The translations under genes were made by a program, and so were the position numbers. The notes beneath the pieces are model-generated. The model was not told the origin of the DNA and did not search any database. It saw nothing but the letters and a program-made list of their open reading frames with translations. A DNA stretch of 64,000 bases, from the NCBI RefSeq assembly GCF_900112695.1, contig NZ_FOMT01000006.1, positions 370,692-434,691 of the forward strand, given 5' to 3'. Positions within the stretch are counted from its first letter, which is position 1. Each line of letters begins with the position of its first letter. Below, piece after piece: positions 16,211 through 23,950 of the stretch. Source of the DNA: Paenibacillus catalpae (GTDB taxonomy: Bacteria; Bacillota; Bacilli; Paenibacillales; Paenibacillaceae).

Positions 16211-16252
16211 AGGACGCATGACCTGTTAGGTACAGGTCATGCGTCCTTTTAT
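16211..16252 (+). terminator. Terminator of the yidC operon
   Basis: AGGACGCATGACCTGT pairs perfectly with ACAGGTCATGCGTCCT around a 5-nt loop, followed by TTTT. Confidence 0.85.
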
Positions 16253-16328
16253 ATTTCCGTATTTGGCGATAATTCACCCCAGGGGGCTGTTTGCAGCACT
16301 CTGCAGATGCTATACTTGAGCTAGCTCC

Positions 16329-16553
16329 TTACCGCGAGCCGTCAGCCGGTCCGCTGGGAGGCGGCGCTGTTCTGCCCTTTTTCGGATACCTATCGATCAG
16401 CTTGCTTGTCACATCAGGTAAGACGGTTTGCGGCATCTCCTCCGTAAACAAGCCGAATTTCGGATCGATATCTCTCTCCGTAACGAGATCATCCTTGTTG
16501 TCCATCGCCCATTTCACACTCCCTTTTATAGCTCCTGTCGTTAGATTACCCAT
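16329..16553 (-). CDS. Hypothetical small protein
   Basis: A 74-residue soluble, charged protein (MGNLTTGAIKGSVKWAMDNK start, Pro/Gly-rich tail) of no recognised family. The amino acid composition looks protein-like, but the ribosome binding site is weak: only GAAG is near, and an alternative GTG start at 16562 is no better. It lies alone between the yidC terminator and the pirin gene on the opposite strand. Could be a chance ORF. Confidence 0.4.
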   Translation of the reverse strand: MGNLTTGAIKGSVKWAMDNKDDLVTERDIDPKFGLFTEEMPQTVLPDVTSKLIDRYPKKGRTAPPPSGPADGSR

Positions 16554-16678
16554 TATCTTCACTTTCGATTACATACGGTTAACATGAGCTTGATTGGTAT
16601 ACCTGCCCCCCTGGGGTTACAATAGTAGGAGGTATTTCCGGCTCGGATGATTTGAATGAAAAAGGAGGCGTTTTTTCG

Positions 16679-17377
16679 ATGATGAAACTTTTTCCGGCAA
16701 GCGCACGCCATGCCGTCGATTTGGGATGGCTGCGCAGCGCGCAAAGCTTCTCATTTGGGGAGTATTTCGATCCTGACAACTCGAGCTTTGGCGTTATGCG
16801 TGTATTAAATGACGACACGATTGCACCGGGGCGCGGATTTGGAGCTCATCCGCACAGCGAGATGGAGATTGTGACGATTCCGCTCAGGGGAAGGCTGAAG
16901 CATGAAGATAACCTTGGCAATGCGGAAGTGACATCTGCTGGAGAGGTTCAGCGCATGTCGGCCGGAACGGGCATTATTCATGCGGAGTACAACGATTCCG
17001 ATACGGAAGAAGGCAGCTTCCTTCAGTTGTGGTTTATGCCGAAGGAGCGGGGAATTGCGCCTTCCTACGAGATGGCCCGGTACGATGAAGATAAACTTCA
17101 GAACGCTTTGCTTCCGGTTGTGACACCGGATGGGGCAGGCGATACAGCGAGCATCAACCAGGATATGACGATATATCTGGGACGGCTGCAGCCGGGCAGA
17201 AGGATCTTTTTCAACCAGAAGACGGGGCGTCGTGCCTTTGTTATGGTGCTGGAAGGAAAGCTGAACCTGAACGGTACGGTTATGGGCCCTAAAGATTCAA
17301 TCCGTGCGGAATTTGAGCCTGATTTTGTGTTGTCCGCGGAAGAACCCGCATTTGTGCTGCTGATCGATCTGCCATAA
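16679..17377 (+). CDS. Pirin-family protein
   Basis: A 232-residue bicupin of the pirin/YhhW type. The N-terminal cupin carries the metal-binding pattern GFGAHPHSEMEIVTIPL followed by a further His and Glu (GTGIIHAEYN). Bacterial members can show quercetin dioxygenase activity or act as redox-sensitive regulators; which applies here cannot be told. Start ATG 16679 (or the adjacent 16682) follows AAAGGAGG. No operon partner; two copies of the AAGAAT-stem element follow at 17380. Confidence 0.88.
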   Translation: MMKLFPASARHAVDLGWLRSAQSFSFGEYFDPDNSSFGVMRVLNDDTIAPGRGFGAHPHSEMEIVTIPLRGRLKHEDNLGNAEVTSAGEVQRMSAGTGIIHAEYNDSDTEEGSFLQLWFMPKERGIAPSYEMARYDEDKLQNALLPVVTPDGAGDTASINQDMTIYLGRLQPGRRIFFNQKTGRRAFVMVLEGKLNLNGTVMGPKDSIRAEFEPDFVLSAEEPAFVLLIDLP

Positions 17378-17379
17378 GG

Positions 17380-17517
17380 TGCTTACGAAGTAAGAATCGC
17401 CACATATGGCTTGAGATAAGCCATAATGATGGCAATTCTTAAGCAAATGCTTACGAAGTAAGAATCGCCACATATGGCTTTAGAAAAGCCATAATGATGG
17501 CAATTCTTTTTAGGAGG
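17380..17517 (+). repeat. Two tandem copies of the AAGAAT-stem RNA-like element (copies 3 and 4)
   Basis: Each copy begins GCTTACGAAG and has the outer stem AAGAAT-C-GCCA paired with TGGC-A-ATTCTT. Copy 3 (17380-17440) has inner stem TATGGCTT/AAGCCATA. Copy 4 (17448-17517) has the same inner stem and ends in TTTTTAGGAGG, which is the SD of the next gene. The two copies are nearly identical. Confidence 0.75.
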
Positions 17518-17526
17518 GAACGACAC

Positions 17527-17862
17527 ATGAACGAAACATTACTGATCAAACATGCCGTTGGCGGCCGGACATTTGTGGATTCGTCCAAACAACCGGTTCC
17601 TTATGAGGTCGCGCATGAAGCGGGGCAGTGGCAGTTCACTGTACACACGCCGCAACATGCCGGAATTGATGAGATCTTAAAGTGGAAGCAGGAGCTTAAC
17701 GTGTTTATATTCCGGGCTTATAACGATGGGCGCCCGACGCTTAAGATCTGGTACTCGGTTGCGGCAGATACGGTGAAGTACGACGCAGCAGGGGAGAAGC
17801 TGACTTTTGCCGCCAGTTCCTGCATCGAATATGTACCTGAAGAATTTGGTTATAAGCTGTAA
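17527..17862 (+). CDS. Hypothetical protein behind a doubled RNA-like element
   Basis: A 111-residue soluble protein, probably mostly beta strand (TLLIKHAVGGRTFVD, WQFTVHTPQ, LKIWYSVAADTVKYD). No family is recognised, and it has no signal peptide, membrane segment or cysteine pair. ATG 17527 follows AGGAGG by 9 nt. The 5' UTR is made of element copies 3 and 4, so translation is probably under the same control as nirC, the yidC leader and the DUF1540 gene. A terminator follows. Confidence 0.65.
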   Translation: MNETLLIKHAVGGRTFVDSSKQPVPYEVAHEAGQWQFTVHTPQHAGIDEILKWKQELNVFIFRAYNDGRPTLKIWYSVAADTVKYDAAGEKLTFAASSCIEYVPEEFGYKL

Positions 17863-17893
17863 GATTGCTTGCTTCGGACTATCCTACATACAT

Positions 17894-17934
17894 AAGCTCT
17901 TTCGCTTCCTTCCGGAGGTGGAAGAGCTTTTTTT
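17894..17934 (+). terminator. Terminator of the 17527 gene
   Basis: AAGCTCTT (17894-17901) pairs with AAGAGCTT (17922-17929), with an extended interior stem, followed by T residues. Confidence 0.75.
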
Positions 17935-18052
17935 ATGGCATTTTTATGGCATTCGACCAAAATTGTATGTATGAAATTTGCGGTTAAAGACACGCTAAAG
18001 GGACGGGTTTATGAAGTCCGTGCCAAATTATCTAAGAGAAGGAGGCGTACCC

Positions 18053-18283
18053 ATGTACAGTCGAAAAAAAATTCAGGAAGACATCCCGGAAGTAATTACA
18101 AAAATCTGGTCATGCCAAAGCGAGGATTGCAATGGCTGGATGCGCGCCAACTTCTCGTTTGACCACACGCCAACCTGTGTGTTGTGCCAATCTCCGATGA
18201 CAAGCGAAGAGCGGATGCTTCCGCTGATTGTGAATATGAACGATCATGTGAAGCTGAGCGCTGTCGTCACTACGGCTGAGTAG
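18053..18283 (+). CDS. YdjO-family cold-inducible-type small protein
   Basis: A 76-residue protein resembling the Bacillus YdjO family. It has four cysteines arranged as C-x4-C (WSCQSEDCNGWMRANFS) and C-x2-C (TCVLCQSPM), which suggests a small zinc ribbon. The function of the family is not established. The start at 18053 is fixed by AGGAGG 7-12 nt upstream; the longer frame from 18011 has no such site. Monocistronic, ending in the terminator at 18324. Confidence 0.8.
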   Translation: MYSRKKIQEDIPEVITKIWSCQSEDCNGWMRANFSFDHTPTCVLCQSPMTSEERMLPLIVNMNDHVKLSAVVTTAE

Positions 18284-18305
18284 ACGAAAAAGGGCACAGA
18301 AGGAA

Positions 18306-18352
18306 GAGGACGCCTAAAGAGGCGAGGACGCCTAAAGAGGCGTCCTCTTTTT
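18306..18352 (+). terminator. Terminator with a duplicated 5' arm
   Basis: GAGGACGCCT (18324-18333) and AGGCGTCCTC (18338-18347) form the hairpin before a T run. The same 18-bp stretch also occurs once more directly upstream (18306-18323), a tandem duplication of the left arm and loop. Confidence 0.75.
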
Positions 18353-18392
18353 GTTTTCTTGACAGGGGGAACGATCGTAATTAGAATACGTC

Positions 18393-18576
18393 GGGATCGT
18401 GCAGGCGGCCGGCAGCGCATCGGAGCTGCTTGGCTTGCTGTCCTTCGTGTTTGGCGCCGCTTGTTGGACTAGGCGGCAGCGAAGCAGCGCTGCCAATGGG
18501 AATTGTTATTATAGTGGCGGAAGCGGCGGCTGTGCTCAGCTTTGTGATTCTCGTGTGCCGGGCACGCTCGCGTTAG
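18393..18576 (+). pseudogene. C-terminal remnant of a membrane transporter (MFS-like), frameshifted
   Basis: One frame reads AGSASELLGLLSFVFGAA (from 18399). The next frame continues LVGLGGSEAALPMG and then IVIIVAEAAAVLSFVILV up to TAG 18574. Together they resemble the last two transmembrane helices of a major facilitator-type permease, broken by a +1 shift near 18455-18463, with no start or upstream body. The identification as a transporter tail is tentative. Confidence 0.4.
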
Positions 18577-18592
18577 CGGTTAGCGAACTTTC

Positions 18593-18782
18593 TACGCTGG
18601 ATTTTGTCCAGCGTAAAATAACTTGATTGGTTACTCGTGCCAGCTACGTTGGATTATCTCCAGTAATTTTCGCCTTTATGAGCTCTTTTCAGCCCGAATG
18701 AGTTAATTCGATTGGATGGAATCCAACGTAGCTGCAGTTACTTAGTTTGTTGCATCAATATGCTGGATGAAATCCAACGTAG
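18593..18782. repeat. Cluster of four CTACGTTGGAT palindromic repeats
   Basis: Four related short palindromes built on CTACGTTGGAT-n-ATCCAACGTAG: 18593-18615 (self-complementary TACGCTGGA...TCCAGCGTA), 18644-18663, 18712-18731 and 18761-18782, in alternating orientation. A fifth copy is at 36619-36639. They occupy non-coding DNA next to a gene remnant. Confidence 0.7.
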
Positions 18783-18822
18783 AGGTGGAGCTTATCCCGT
18801 TTTTTAATTTCAAGTTATTAGA

Positions 18823-18865
18823 AAAAGAGCTTCTGTTGGCTGATTAAGCCTCCAGAAGCTCTTTT
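18823..18865. terminator. Bidirectional terminator-like hairpin in gene-poor DNA
   Basis: AAAAGAGCTTCTG pairs with CAGAAGCTCTTTT, with an inner GGCT/AGCC, giving T tails on both strands. No intact gene directly abuts it on either side, so it may belong to a lost gene. Confidence 0.65.
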
Positions 18866-19083
18866 GATTGCATAACGTACAGCGTAGGAGTCGAAGTAGA
18901 GGAGGAGAGTCTTATATGCTGTACATCGTCAATGTGGGTCGAGTAGTTAGCTGAGTAATGTCGTCTGCAGGTAACCGGTATGTGCTAAATTCGAGCGTCG
19001 AATGGGCACAATATCTGCAATCAAGCCGTTAATCTTCCAAGTAATGGCGGTTAAGACAGGAGAAGATCGCTATACATGTTACT
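18866..19083. other. Non-coding stretch with a 12-codon ORF
   Basis: No gene is recognised. A 12-codon ORF (ATG 18916 to TGA 18954, MLYIVNVGRVVS) follows a good GAGGAGGAG, but no promoter or conserved context supports it. The sequence looks like degraded DNA between the remnant at 18393 and the trpD-like gene. Confidence 0.3.
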
Positions 19084-20142
19084 TTACTTGACGCCGCCAA
19101 TAGAAGCGGGTGTTCCTTCGCCCAGCAGGCTGCTGCGCCAAGCCGTATAACGCTCCCATGCAACACCGCTGTCGAGCAGCGCCTTGCATTGGTACAATGC
19201 TTCTTCGACGGATTCGGCGCGGTCAGCCAGGCGAAGACGGACGGCCGCATTGAGCAGCACCTGATTTACGTAGCCGATATGAGCTTTCCCTTGCAGAACG
19301 GCCTCGACCATTTCGATCTGCTCTGCGGCGGACCATTCGGTTTTCTCTGGCAGCGTTGCCTCCAGCCCAAACTCTTCAGGGTCAATGACATGCAGCCGGG
19401 CTTCGCCGTTCTCCACGATATAGGTGCGGGTAGGGCGCTCGATAAACAGGTCCTCGGAGCCCTCCGTCCCTTGAACGATAAGAGCACGACGGTATTTCAA
19501 ATCGGTGAGCAGCTTGCTCATCCGGTCAAAGACGGTGTTATGGAAGACGCCAAAGACGAGATATGGCGAGTGGGAGAAATCAATCAGCTTCTCCGCCGTG
19601 TTCAGTATTGTACGCATGCCAAGCTCTTCCCGGATGCCGCGGAGCTCTTTGATCGGCGGACACCATTCTTCCGTATCAACGAAGAGCACGCCGCTAGCGG
19701 CAGCTGCCTGCGCAACGCGGTCGCGCGTCAGCTGTGCCTTGCCGATACCCAGCTCAGCGAGCATATCCAGCAGCGTAACGCCCCATTTTGGCGGCAGCGA
19801 CTTGGCGCCGTGCAGCGTAACGGGGAGACCTGCGGATGCCAGCAGGAAGGCTGTGGCGAATGACGCGAAGAAGGTTTTTACCCGTCCGTCATACGGTCCT
19901 GCGCAGTCCAGTCCTTCCTGTATAGGAGCGCGGTATGCGTTATCGCGGCATACGCGCACGAAAGCTTCCAGTTCCTCAACACTTTCCATCTTAATGCGTT
20001 CAGCGATAAAAAACGCACCCATCTGGGCGGGGGTTGCTTTCCGGTTCATGATCCAGTCGGCCGCTTCCAGCGCTTCTTCATAGGTTAGATCTCTTGCGCC
20101 TCTTTTTCCGCGGCCGACTTCCTTTAATAGTTTAGTAAACAT
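19084..20142 (-). CDS. Anthranilate phosphoribosyltransferase-like protein (TrpD2 type)
   Basis: A 352-residue protein with the TrpD/NP-family fold: helical N-terminal domain (LTYEEALEAADWIMNRKATPAQMGAFF) and a C-terminal alpha/beta domain. True TrpD has a DxVGTGGDG PRPP-binding loop; here it reads DCAGPYDGRVKTF. The later loop HGAKSLPPKWGV also departs from HGNRSVSS. Enzyme activity as TrpD is therefore doubtful, and no trp genes are nearby. It sits 13 nt after the ANTAR regulator gene on the same strand and next to nirBD, so a nitrogen-linked role is plausible but unproven. The start at 20142 has GGGG 8 nt upstream. Confidence 0.78.
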   Translation of the reverse strand: MFTKLLKEVGRGKRGARDLTYEEALEAADWIMNRKATPAQMGAFFIAERIKMESVEELEAFVRVCRDNAYRAPIQEGLDCAGPYDGRVKTFFASFATAFLLASAGLPVTLHGAKSLPPKWGVTLLDMLAELGIGKAQLTRDRVAQAAAASGVLFVDTEEWCPPIKELRGIREELGMRTILNTAEKLIDFSHSPYLVFGVFHNTVFDRMSKLLTDLKYRRALIVQGTEGSEDLFIERPTRTYIVENGEARLHVIDPEEFGLEATLPEKTEWSAAEQIEMVEAVLQGKAHIGYVNQVLLNAAVRLRLADRAESVEEALYQCKALLDSGVAWERYTAWRSSLLGEGTPASIGGVK

Positions 20143-20155
20143 CGACAGCACCCCT

Positions 20156-20737
20156 TTATTTCTGCTCTTGCAGCAGCTGATAGACTTTTACGATGGATGT
20201 AGCCACATCCACGATCCGCTTCCGCTCATTCATGGCCTGCTTGCGCAGCAGGTCATAAGCTTCCGCCTCCGATACCTGCTTTATTTTACATAAGATGCCC
20301 TTGGCCATGTCAATCCACTTCCGCTCTTCCAGCCGCGCCTCCAGCTGCTTCCGCTCATTCAGCCATTGATGACGCTCGAAGCAGGTCTTCGAGCCGAAAT
20401 GAAGCGCCCAATGCAGCTCCTGCTCGCTCATTGATGGCGTCAGAATGCCGTCTATTGGCAGATCGTCCTCGCAATAGGCTGCAGACATGGTAGCCGTATC
20501 TGCACTGCACCACCATAGCATGGGCAGTCTTTTGCGCTGGAGCAATCTGTTCCCCCAAGCTTTTACTTCGCCAAGCGCCAGATGGAGCACGGCAGCATCT
20601 GCTTTTGGCAGATGATGTTTGGCTGTTTCTTCCGAACTGGCATACAATACGGAATATCCGTATGCCTCCAACATTTGTTCCAGCGGCTGCACTTCAGCTT
20701 TCTCCCCGGGACTATCGATCACTAACAGAGAACGCAT
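20156..20737 (-). CDS. ANTAR-domain antitermination regulator
   Basis: A 193-residue regulator. The N-terminal half is receiver-like (LLVIDSPGEK start) but lacks the usual phosphoacceptor pattern. The C-terminal ~60 residues form an ANTAR RNA-binding domain: a coiled coil (LEARLEERKWIDMAKGI), then LLRKQAMNERKRIVDVA. ANTAR proteins bind paired hexaloop hairpins and prevent terminators forming in nitrogen-utilisation leaders, as NasR does. Exactly such a target lies at 20951-20998 in the divergent nirB leader. ATG 20737 follows AGGAGG. It is probably responsive to nitrate or nitrite, but no sensor domain is recognised. Confidence 0.88.
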   Translation of the reverse strand: MRSLLVIDSPGEKAEVQPLEQMLEAYGYSVLYASSEETAKHHLPKADAAVLHLALGEVKAWGNRLLQRKRLPMLWWCSADTATMSAAYCEDDLPIDGILTPSMSEQELHWALHFGSKTCFERHQWLNERKQLEARLEERKWIDMAKGILCKIKQVSEAEAYDLLRKQAMNERKRIVDVATSIVKVYQLLQEQK

Positions 20738-20834
20738 GTCATCCTCCTCTTCCCCTACGAACGAAATATCATTTGTCATTATATATAACATAGAAAGTGT
20801 AAAATTGTCGATACGCACAAATGTTCATTTTTAG

Positions 20835-20851
20835 TGTTAACTATGTTGACA
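20835..20851. promoter_or_regulatory. TnrA/GlnR-type operator at the nirB promoter
   Basis: TGTTA-N7-TGACA fits the TnrA/GlnR consensus TGTNA-N7-TNACA exactly. It overlaps the -35 hexamer (20846-20851) of the nirB promoter, a position more typical of repression than of activation. Confidence 0.65.
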
Positions 20852-20874
20852 TGAGGTTCGCGCCATTGTATATT
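20846..20874 (+). promoter_or_regulatory. Sigma-A promoter of the nirBD operon
   Basis: TTGACA (20846-20851), 17-bp spacer, TATATT (20869-20874). Transcription should start near 20881, giving a leader of about 220 nt. Confidence 0.8.
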
Positions 20875-20950
20875 AACGGTACGACCTAACGACAAAACGA
20901 GAGGCAAACCTCTCTTATCTTTGAGGTTACAAACCAAATCATAATCTTTC

Positions 20951-20998
20951 ATGAATACAATGGCGTATTCATCTGAAGCGGCAATGAAGCCTGTCTTC
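20951..20998 (+). promoter_or_regulatory. ANTAR-target RNA (paired hexaloop hairpins) in the nirB leader
   Basis: P1: ATGAATAC / GTATTCAT (20951-20972), a perfect 8-bp stem with hexaloop AATGGC. P2: GAAGCGGC (20975-20982) with GCCTGTCTTC (20989-20998, two bulges) and hexaloop AATGAA. Both loops have A at position 1 and G at position 4, the known requirement for ANTAR binding. P2 overlaps the 5' side of the terminator that begins at 20986, so the two structures exclude each other. Confidence 0.8.
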
Positions 20999-21054
20999 GT
21001 CTTCTGCAAGAGCGCACCCGTGTGCCCCTTGCGGAATCCGAAGCCGGGCTTTTT
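20986..21054 (+). terminator. Regulated terminator in the nirB leader
   Basis: A long imperfect stem: GAAGCCTG (20986-20993) with CGGGCTTT (21045-21052), CTTCG with CGAAG, GCAAG with CTTGC and GCGC with GTGC around loop ACCCGT, then TTTTT. It should end transcription before nirB unless the ANTAR protein stabilises the upstream hairpin pair. Confidence 0.78.
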
Positions 21055-21103
21055 CTATTTTCATAAGAATTAAGAGTTAGAGAGAGTGGAGAGGAGAATG
21101 ACA

Positions 21104-23545
21104 ATGGCGGATCGGAAGAAATTGGTGCTGGTTGGTAACGGAATGGCGGGGGTACGGGCAATCGAGCATCTAATTAAGCTCGCTCCGGATGCTTACAGCA
21201 TTACCATATTTGGAGCGGAGCCTCATCCGAACTATAACCGGATTATGTTATCCTCGGTGCTTGCGGGCGGAACGGACATTAAGGATATCGTCATTAACGA
21301 CTGGGATTGGTACTCGGACAATCATATCCAGCTTCATGCCGGACATACGGTGACGAAGATTGATACCAAACGGAAAAAAGTTTACTCCCAGCAAGGAATT
21401 GAAGTGGATTACGATGTGCTGGTTATTGCGACGGGCTCGAATCCGTTTATGCTGCCTTTGCCGGGTGCAAACAAAGAGGGAGTTATCGGCTTCCGCGATA
21501 TCCGTGACACCGAGATCATGCAGGAAACTTCCCAGAAGTACAAGAAAGCGGCGGTAATCGGGGGCGGCCTGCTTGGACTTGAAGCAGCGCGTGGTCTGCT
21601 TAATTTGGGGATGGACGTATCCGTTGTTCATATTAACGGCATTCTGATGAATCGCGAGCTGGATGAGCCGGCTGCACGCATGCTGCAGCGTGAGCTCGAA
21701 GCGCAGGGAATGAAGTTCCTGCTTAGCAAACAATCCGCTGCCATTACGGGCAGACGGCGCGCGAAAGCTTTGCAATTCGCGGACGGCAGCGAAGTTGAAG
21801 CAGATCTGGTTGTCATGGCGGTGGGGATCCGTCCGAACATTGAATTAGCGAAGGCTTCGGGCATTGAGGTCAATCGCGGGATCGTTGTAGATGACTTCAT
21901 GCGGACGAATGTTCCGGATGTATACGCGGTAGGCGAATGCGCCGAGCACCGGGGAATCGCATACGGTCTGGTTGCCCCGCTGTATGAGCAAGGCGCGGTG
22001 CTGGCTAAGCTGCTGGCCGGCGTTGAGACGGCAGGCTATGAGGGTTCGGTTACTTCTACCAAGCTGAAGGTATCCGGTGTAGACGTATTTTCGGCAGGCC
22101 AGTTTAGCGAAGGGCCGGGCACAAGAGCTTTGCGTATTCAGGATGATGTAGCCGGGACTTATAAAAAAATCGTGATTAAGAACGGCAAGCTGGTAGGAGC
22201 TGTGCTGTTTGGTGATACAGCCGACGGGGCGGAGCTCTTCTCGATTATGAAGAAGGGCGAGTCGATCGAAGGCAAGGAGAAGGAACTGCTGCTTGGTTTC
22301 TCGCCTGCCGCGGGCGGCGGAGGATCATCCCCTGCAAGCCGACTGGAAGCCATGGCGGATGATGAGATTGTCTGCGGCTGTAACGGTGTATCGAAAGGTG
22401 ACATCGCTGATGCGGTTCTAAATAAAGGCTGCAATACCTTGGCAAGCATTAAAGGCTGCACGAAAGCTTCCGCATCCTGCGGCGGCTGTAAGCCTCAAGT
22501 AGAAGGGCTGCTGAAGCTGTACGCCGGCGATGCAGCAGGCGTGCCGGTGAAGGAGGGCATCTGCGGCTGCACCGAGCATTCCCGTGATGAGATTGTTGCG
22601 GCAATTAAAGAGATGCGCCTCATGTCGGTTAAAGAAGTTATGAACGTTATGGAGTGGAAGAACGAAGAGGGCTGCACGAAATGCCGTCCGTCTCTGAACT
22701 ATTACCTCGGCATGCTGTGGCCGGCGGAGTACAAGGACCAGAAGGAATCGCGCTTCACGAACGAGCGCTACCACGCCAACATTCAGAAGGACGGCACGTA
22801 TTCGGTCGTTCCTCGAGTATACGGCGGCGTGACCACGCCAGCCGACTTGATCAAAATTGCTACCGTTGCAGAGAAATACGATGTTCCAATGGTGAAATTC
22901 ACTGGCGGTCAACGGCTTGACCTGCTGGGCGTGAAGAAGGAAGATCTGCCTAAGATTTGGGAAGAGCTTGATATGCCTTCCGGCCATGCTTACGGCAAGA
23001 CGCTCCGTACCGTCAAAACCTGCGTAGGCAACACTTTCTGCCGATTTGGCACGCAGGATTCGATTGGCATGGGGATTCGGATGGAGAAAGCATACGAGCG
23101 TATGACAGCTCCGGCGAAAGTAAAGCTTGCCGTATCCGGGTGTCCTCGTAACTGCGCGGAAGCAACGATCAAGGACCTTGGCGTTGTGGCAATCGACGGC
23201 GCCTGGGAGCTTCATGTAGGCGGCAACGGCGGTATTCATGTACGCGCCACCGAGCTGCTCTGCGTTGTGAAGACGGAAGACGAGGTTATGGAATGGTCGT
23301 CGGCCTACCTGCAATATTACCGCGAGAATGCGACATGGAATGAACGTACCGCACAGTGGATCGAACGCGTAGGTCTCGATCATGTCAAGAAAGCTCTCGA
23401 GAAACGTGAAGACCGTCTCGCTTTGGTGGAACGTCTCGAGAAGACGCTTAGCTATACAACAGATCCATGGAAAGAAATCGTAGAGAACAAAGAGCTGCGC
23501 AAAAACTTCGAGCAATTATCCGGTGCTCAGCCGGTGCAAGGATAG
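21104..23545 (+). CDS. nirB: Nitrite reductase [NAD(P)H] large subunit
   Basis: An 813-residue cytosolic assimilatory nitrite reductase subunit that reduces nitrite to ammonium with six electrons. Domains: FAD (GNGMAG, residue ~12), NAD(P)H (GGGLLGLEAARG, ~152), a BFD-like [2Fe-2S] domain with CGCNG and CGGC (~423-465), a second Cys cluster (GICGCTEHS and CTKC), and the siroheme/[4Fe-4S] region with TCVGNTFCRFG (~638) and SGCPRNCAEA (~678). Start ATG 21104 has AGGAG 7 nt upstream; ATG 21098 lies too close to that site. First gene of nirB-nirD, controlled by the TnrA/GlnR-like site and the ANTAR leader. Confidence 0.96.
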   Translation: MADRKKLVLVGNGMAGVRAIEHLIKLAPDAYSITIFGAEPHPNYNRIMLSSVLAGGTDIKDIVINDWDWYSDNHIQLHAGHTVTKIDTKRKKVYSQQGIEVDYDVLVIATGSNPFMLPLPGANKEGVIGFRDIRDTEIMQETSQKYKKAAVIGGGLLGLEAARGLLNLGMDVSVVHINGILMNRELDEPAARMLQRELEAQGMKFLLSKQSAAITGRRRAKALQFADGSEVEADLVVMAVGIRPNIELAKASGIEVNRGIVVDDFMRTNVPDVYAVGECAEHRGIAYGLVAPLYEQGAVLAKLLAGVETAGYEGSVTSTKLKVSGVDVFSAGQFSEGPGTRALRIQDDVAGTYKKIVIKNGKLVGAVLFGDTADGAELFSIMKKGESIEGKEKELLLGFSPAAGGGGSSPASRLEAMADDEIVCGCNGVSKGDIADAVLNKGCNTLASIKGCTKASASCGGCKPQVEGLLKLYAGDAAGVPVKEGICGCTEHSRDEIVAAIKEMRLMSVKEVMNVMEWKNEEGCTKCRPSLNYYLGMLWPAEYKDQKESRFTNERYHANIQKDGTYSVVPRVYGGVTTPADLIKIATVAEKYDVPMVKFTGGQRLDLLGVKKEDLPKIWEELDMPSGHAYGKTLRTVKTCVGNTFCRFGTQDSIGMGIRMEKAYERMTAPAKVKLAVSGCPRNCAEATIKDLGVVAIDGAWELHVGGNGGIHVRATELLCVVKTEDEVMEWSSAYLQYYRENATWNERTAQWIERVGLDHVKKALEKREDRLALVERLEKTLSYTTDPWKEIVENKELRKNFEQLSGAQPVQG

Positions 23546-23558
23546 GGGGAGCTTCTAT

Positions 23559-23873
23559 ATGGTCACAAAGGTGCTTGTAGCAAAAATATCGGATATCGAC
23601 GTATTAGGCTCTCGTACGGTGCAGATCGACAATACCGACATTGCGATCTTCCGCCTGACGGACGGCACTGTGAAGGCCGTTGAGAACAAATGCCCGCATA
23701 AGGGAGGCAGGCTTTCGGAAGGGATGGTATGCGGCACGGCTATTCACTGCCCGCTGCATGACTGGAAGATCGATCTGAAGAGCGGACGGGTGCATGAGCC
23801 GGATGACGGCTGCGTGAAGACATTCGAGACAGAGATCGAGCCGGGCAGCGGCGATATCTATATCACCCTATAG
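23559..23873 (+). CDS. nirD: Nitrite reductase [NAD(P)H] small subunit
   Basis: A 104-residue Rieske-type ferredoxin subunit of the NirBD complex. CPHKG (residues ~46-50) and CPLHDW (~66-71) hold the Cys/His pairs expected to ligate [2Fe-2S]. It starts 13 nt after the nirB stop with GGGGGA as SD. Upstream in-frame codons overlap nirB and lack support. The pair is clearly co-transcribed. Confidence 0.95.
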   Translation: MVTKVLVAKISDIDVLGSRTVQIDNTDIAIFRLTDGTVKAVENKCPHKGGRLSEGMVCGTAIHCPLHDWKIDLKSGRVHEPDDGCVKTFETEIEPGSGDIYITL

Positions 23874-23880
23874 AGGGCGT

Positions 23881-23950
23881 ATGCTTACGAAGCAAGAATC
23901 ATCCCGATCGGCACATAGTGGCCGATTGGGTGATTATTCTTTTTAGGAGG
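23881..23950 (+). repeat. AAGAAT-stem RNA-like element in front of nirC (copy 5)
   Basis: GCTTACGAAGC mini-hairpin, then AAGAAT (23894-23899) pairing with ATTCTT (23936-23941). The interior is entirely different from the other copies yet still fully paired: ATC/GAT and CCGATCGGC with GCCGATTGG. It ends in TTTTTAGGAGG, the SD of nirC. Confidence 0.75.

Noticed and set aside
18011..18052. Extended start for the YdjO-like protein
   Set aside because: The strong AGGAGG lies inside the extension and fits ATG 18053.
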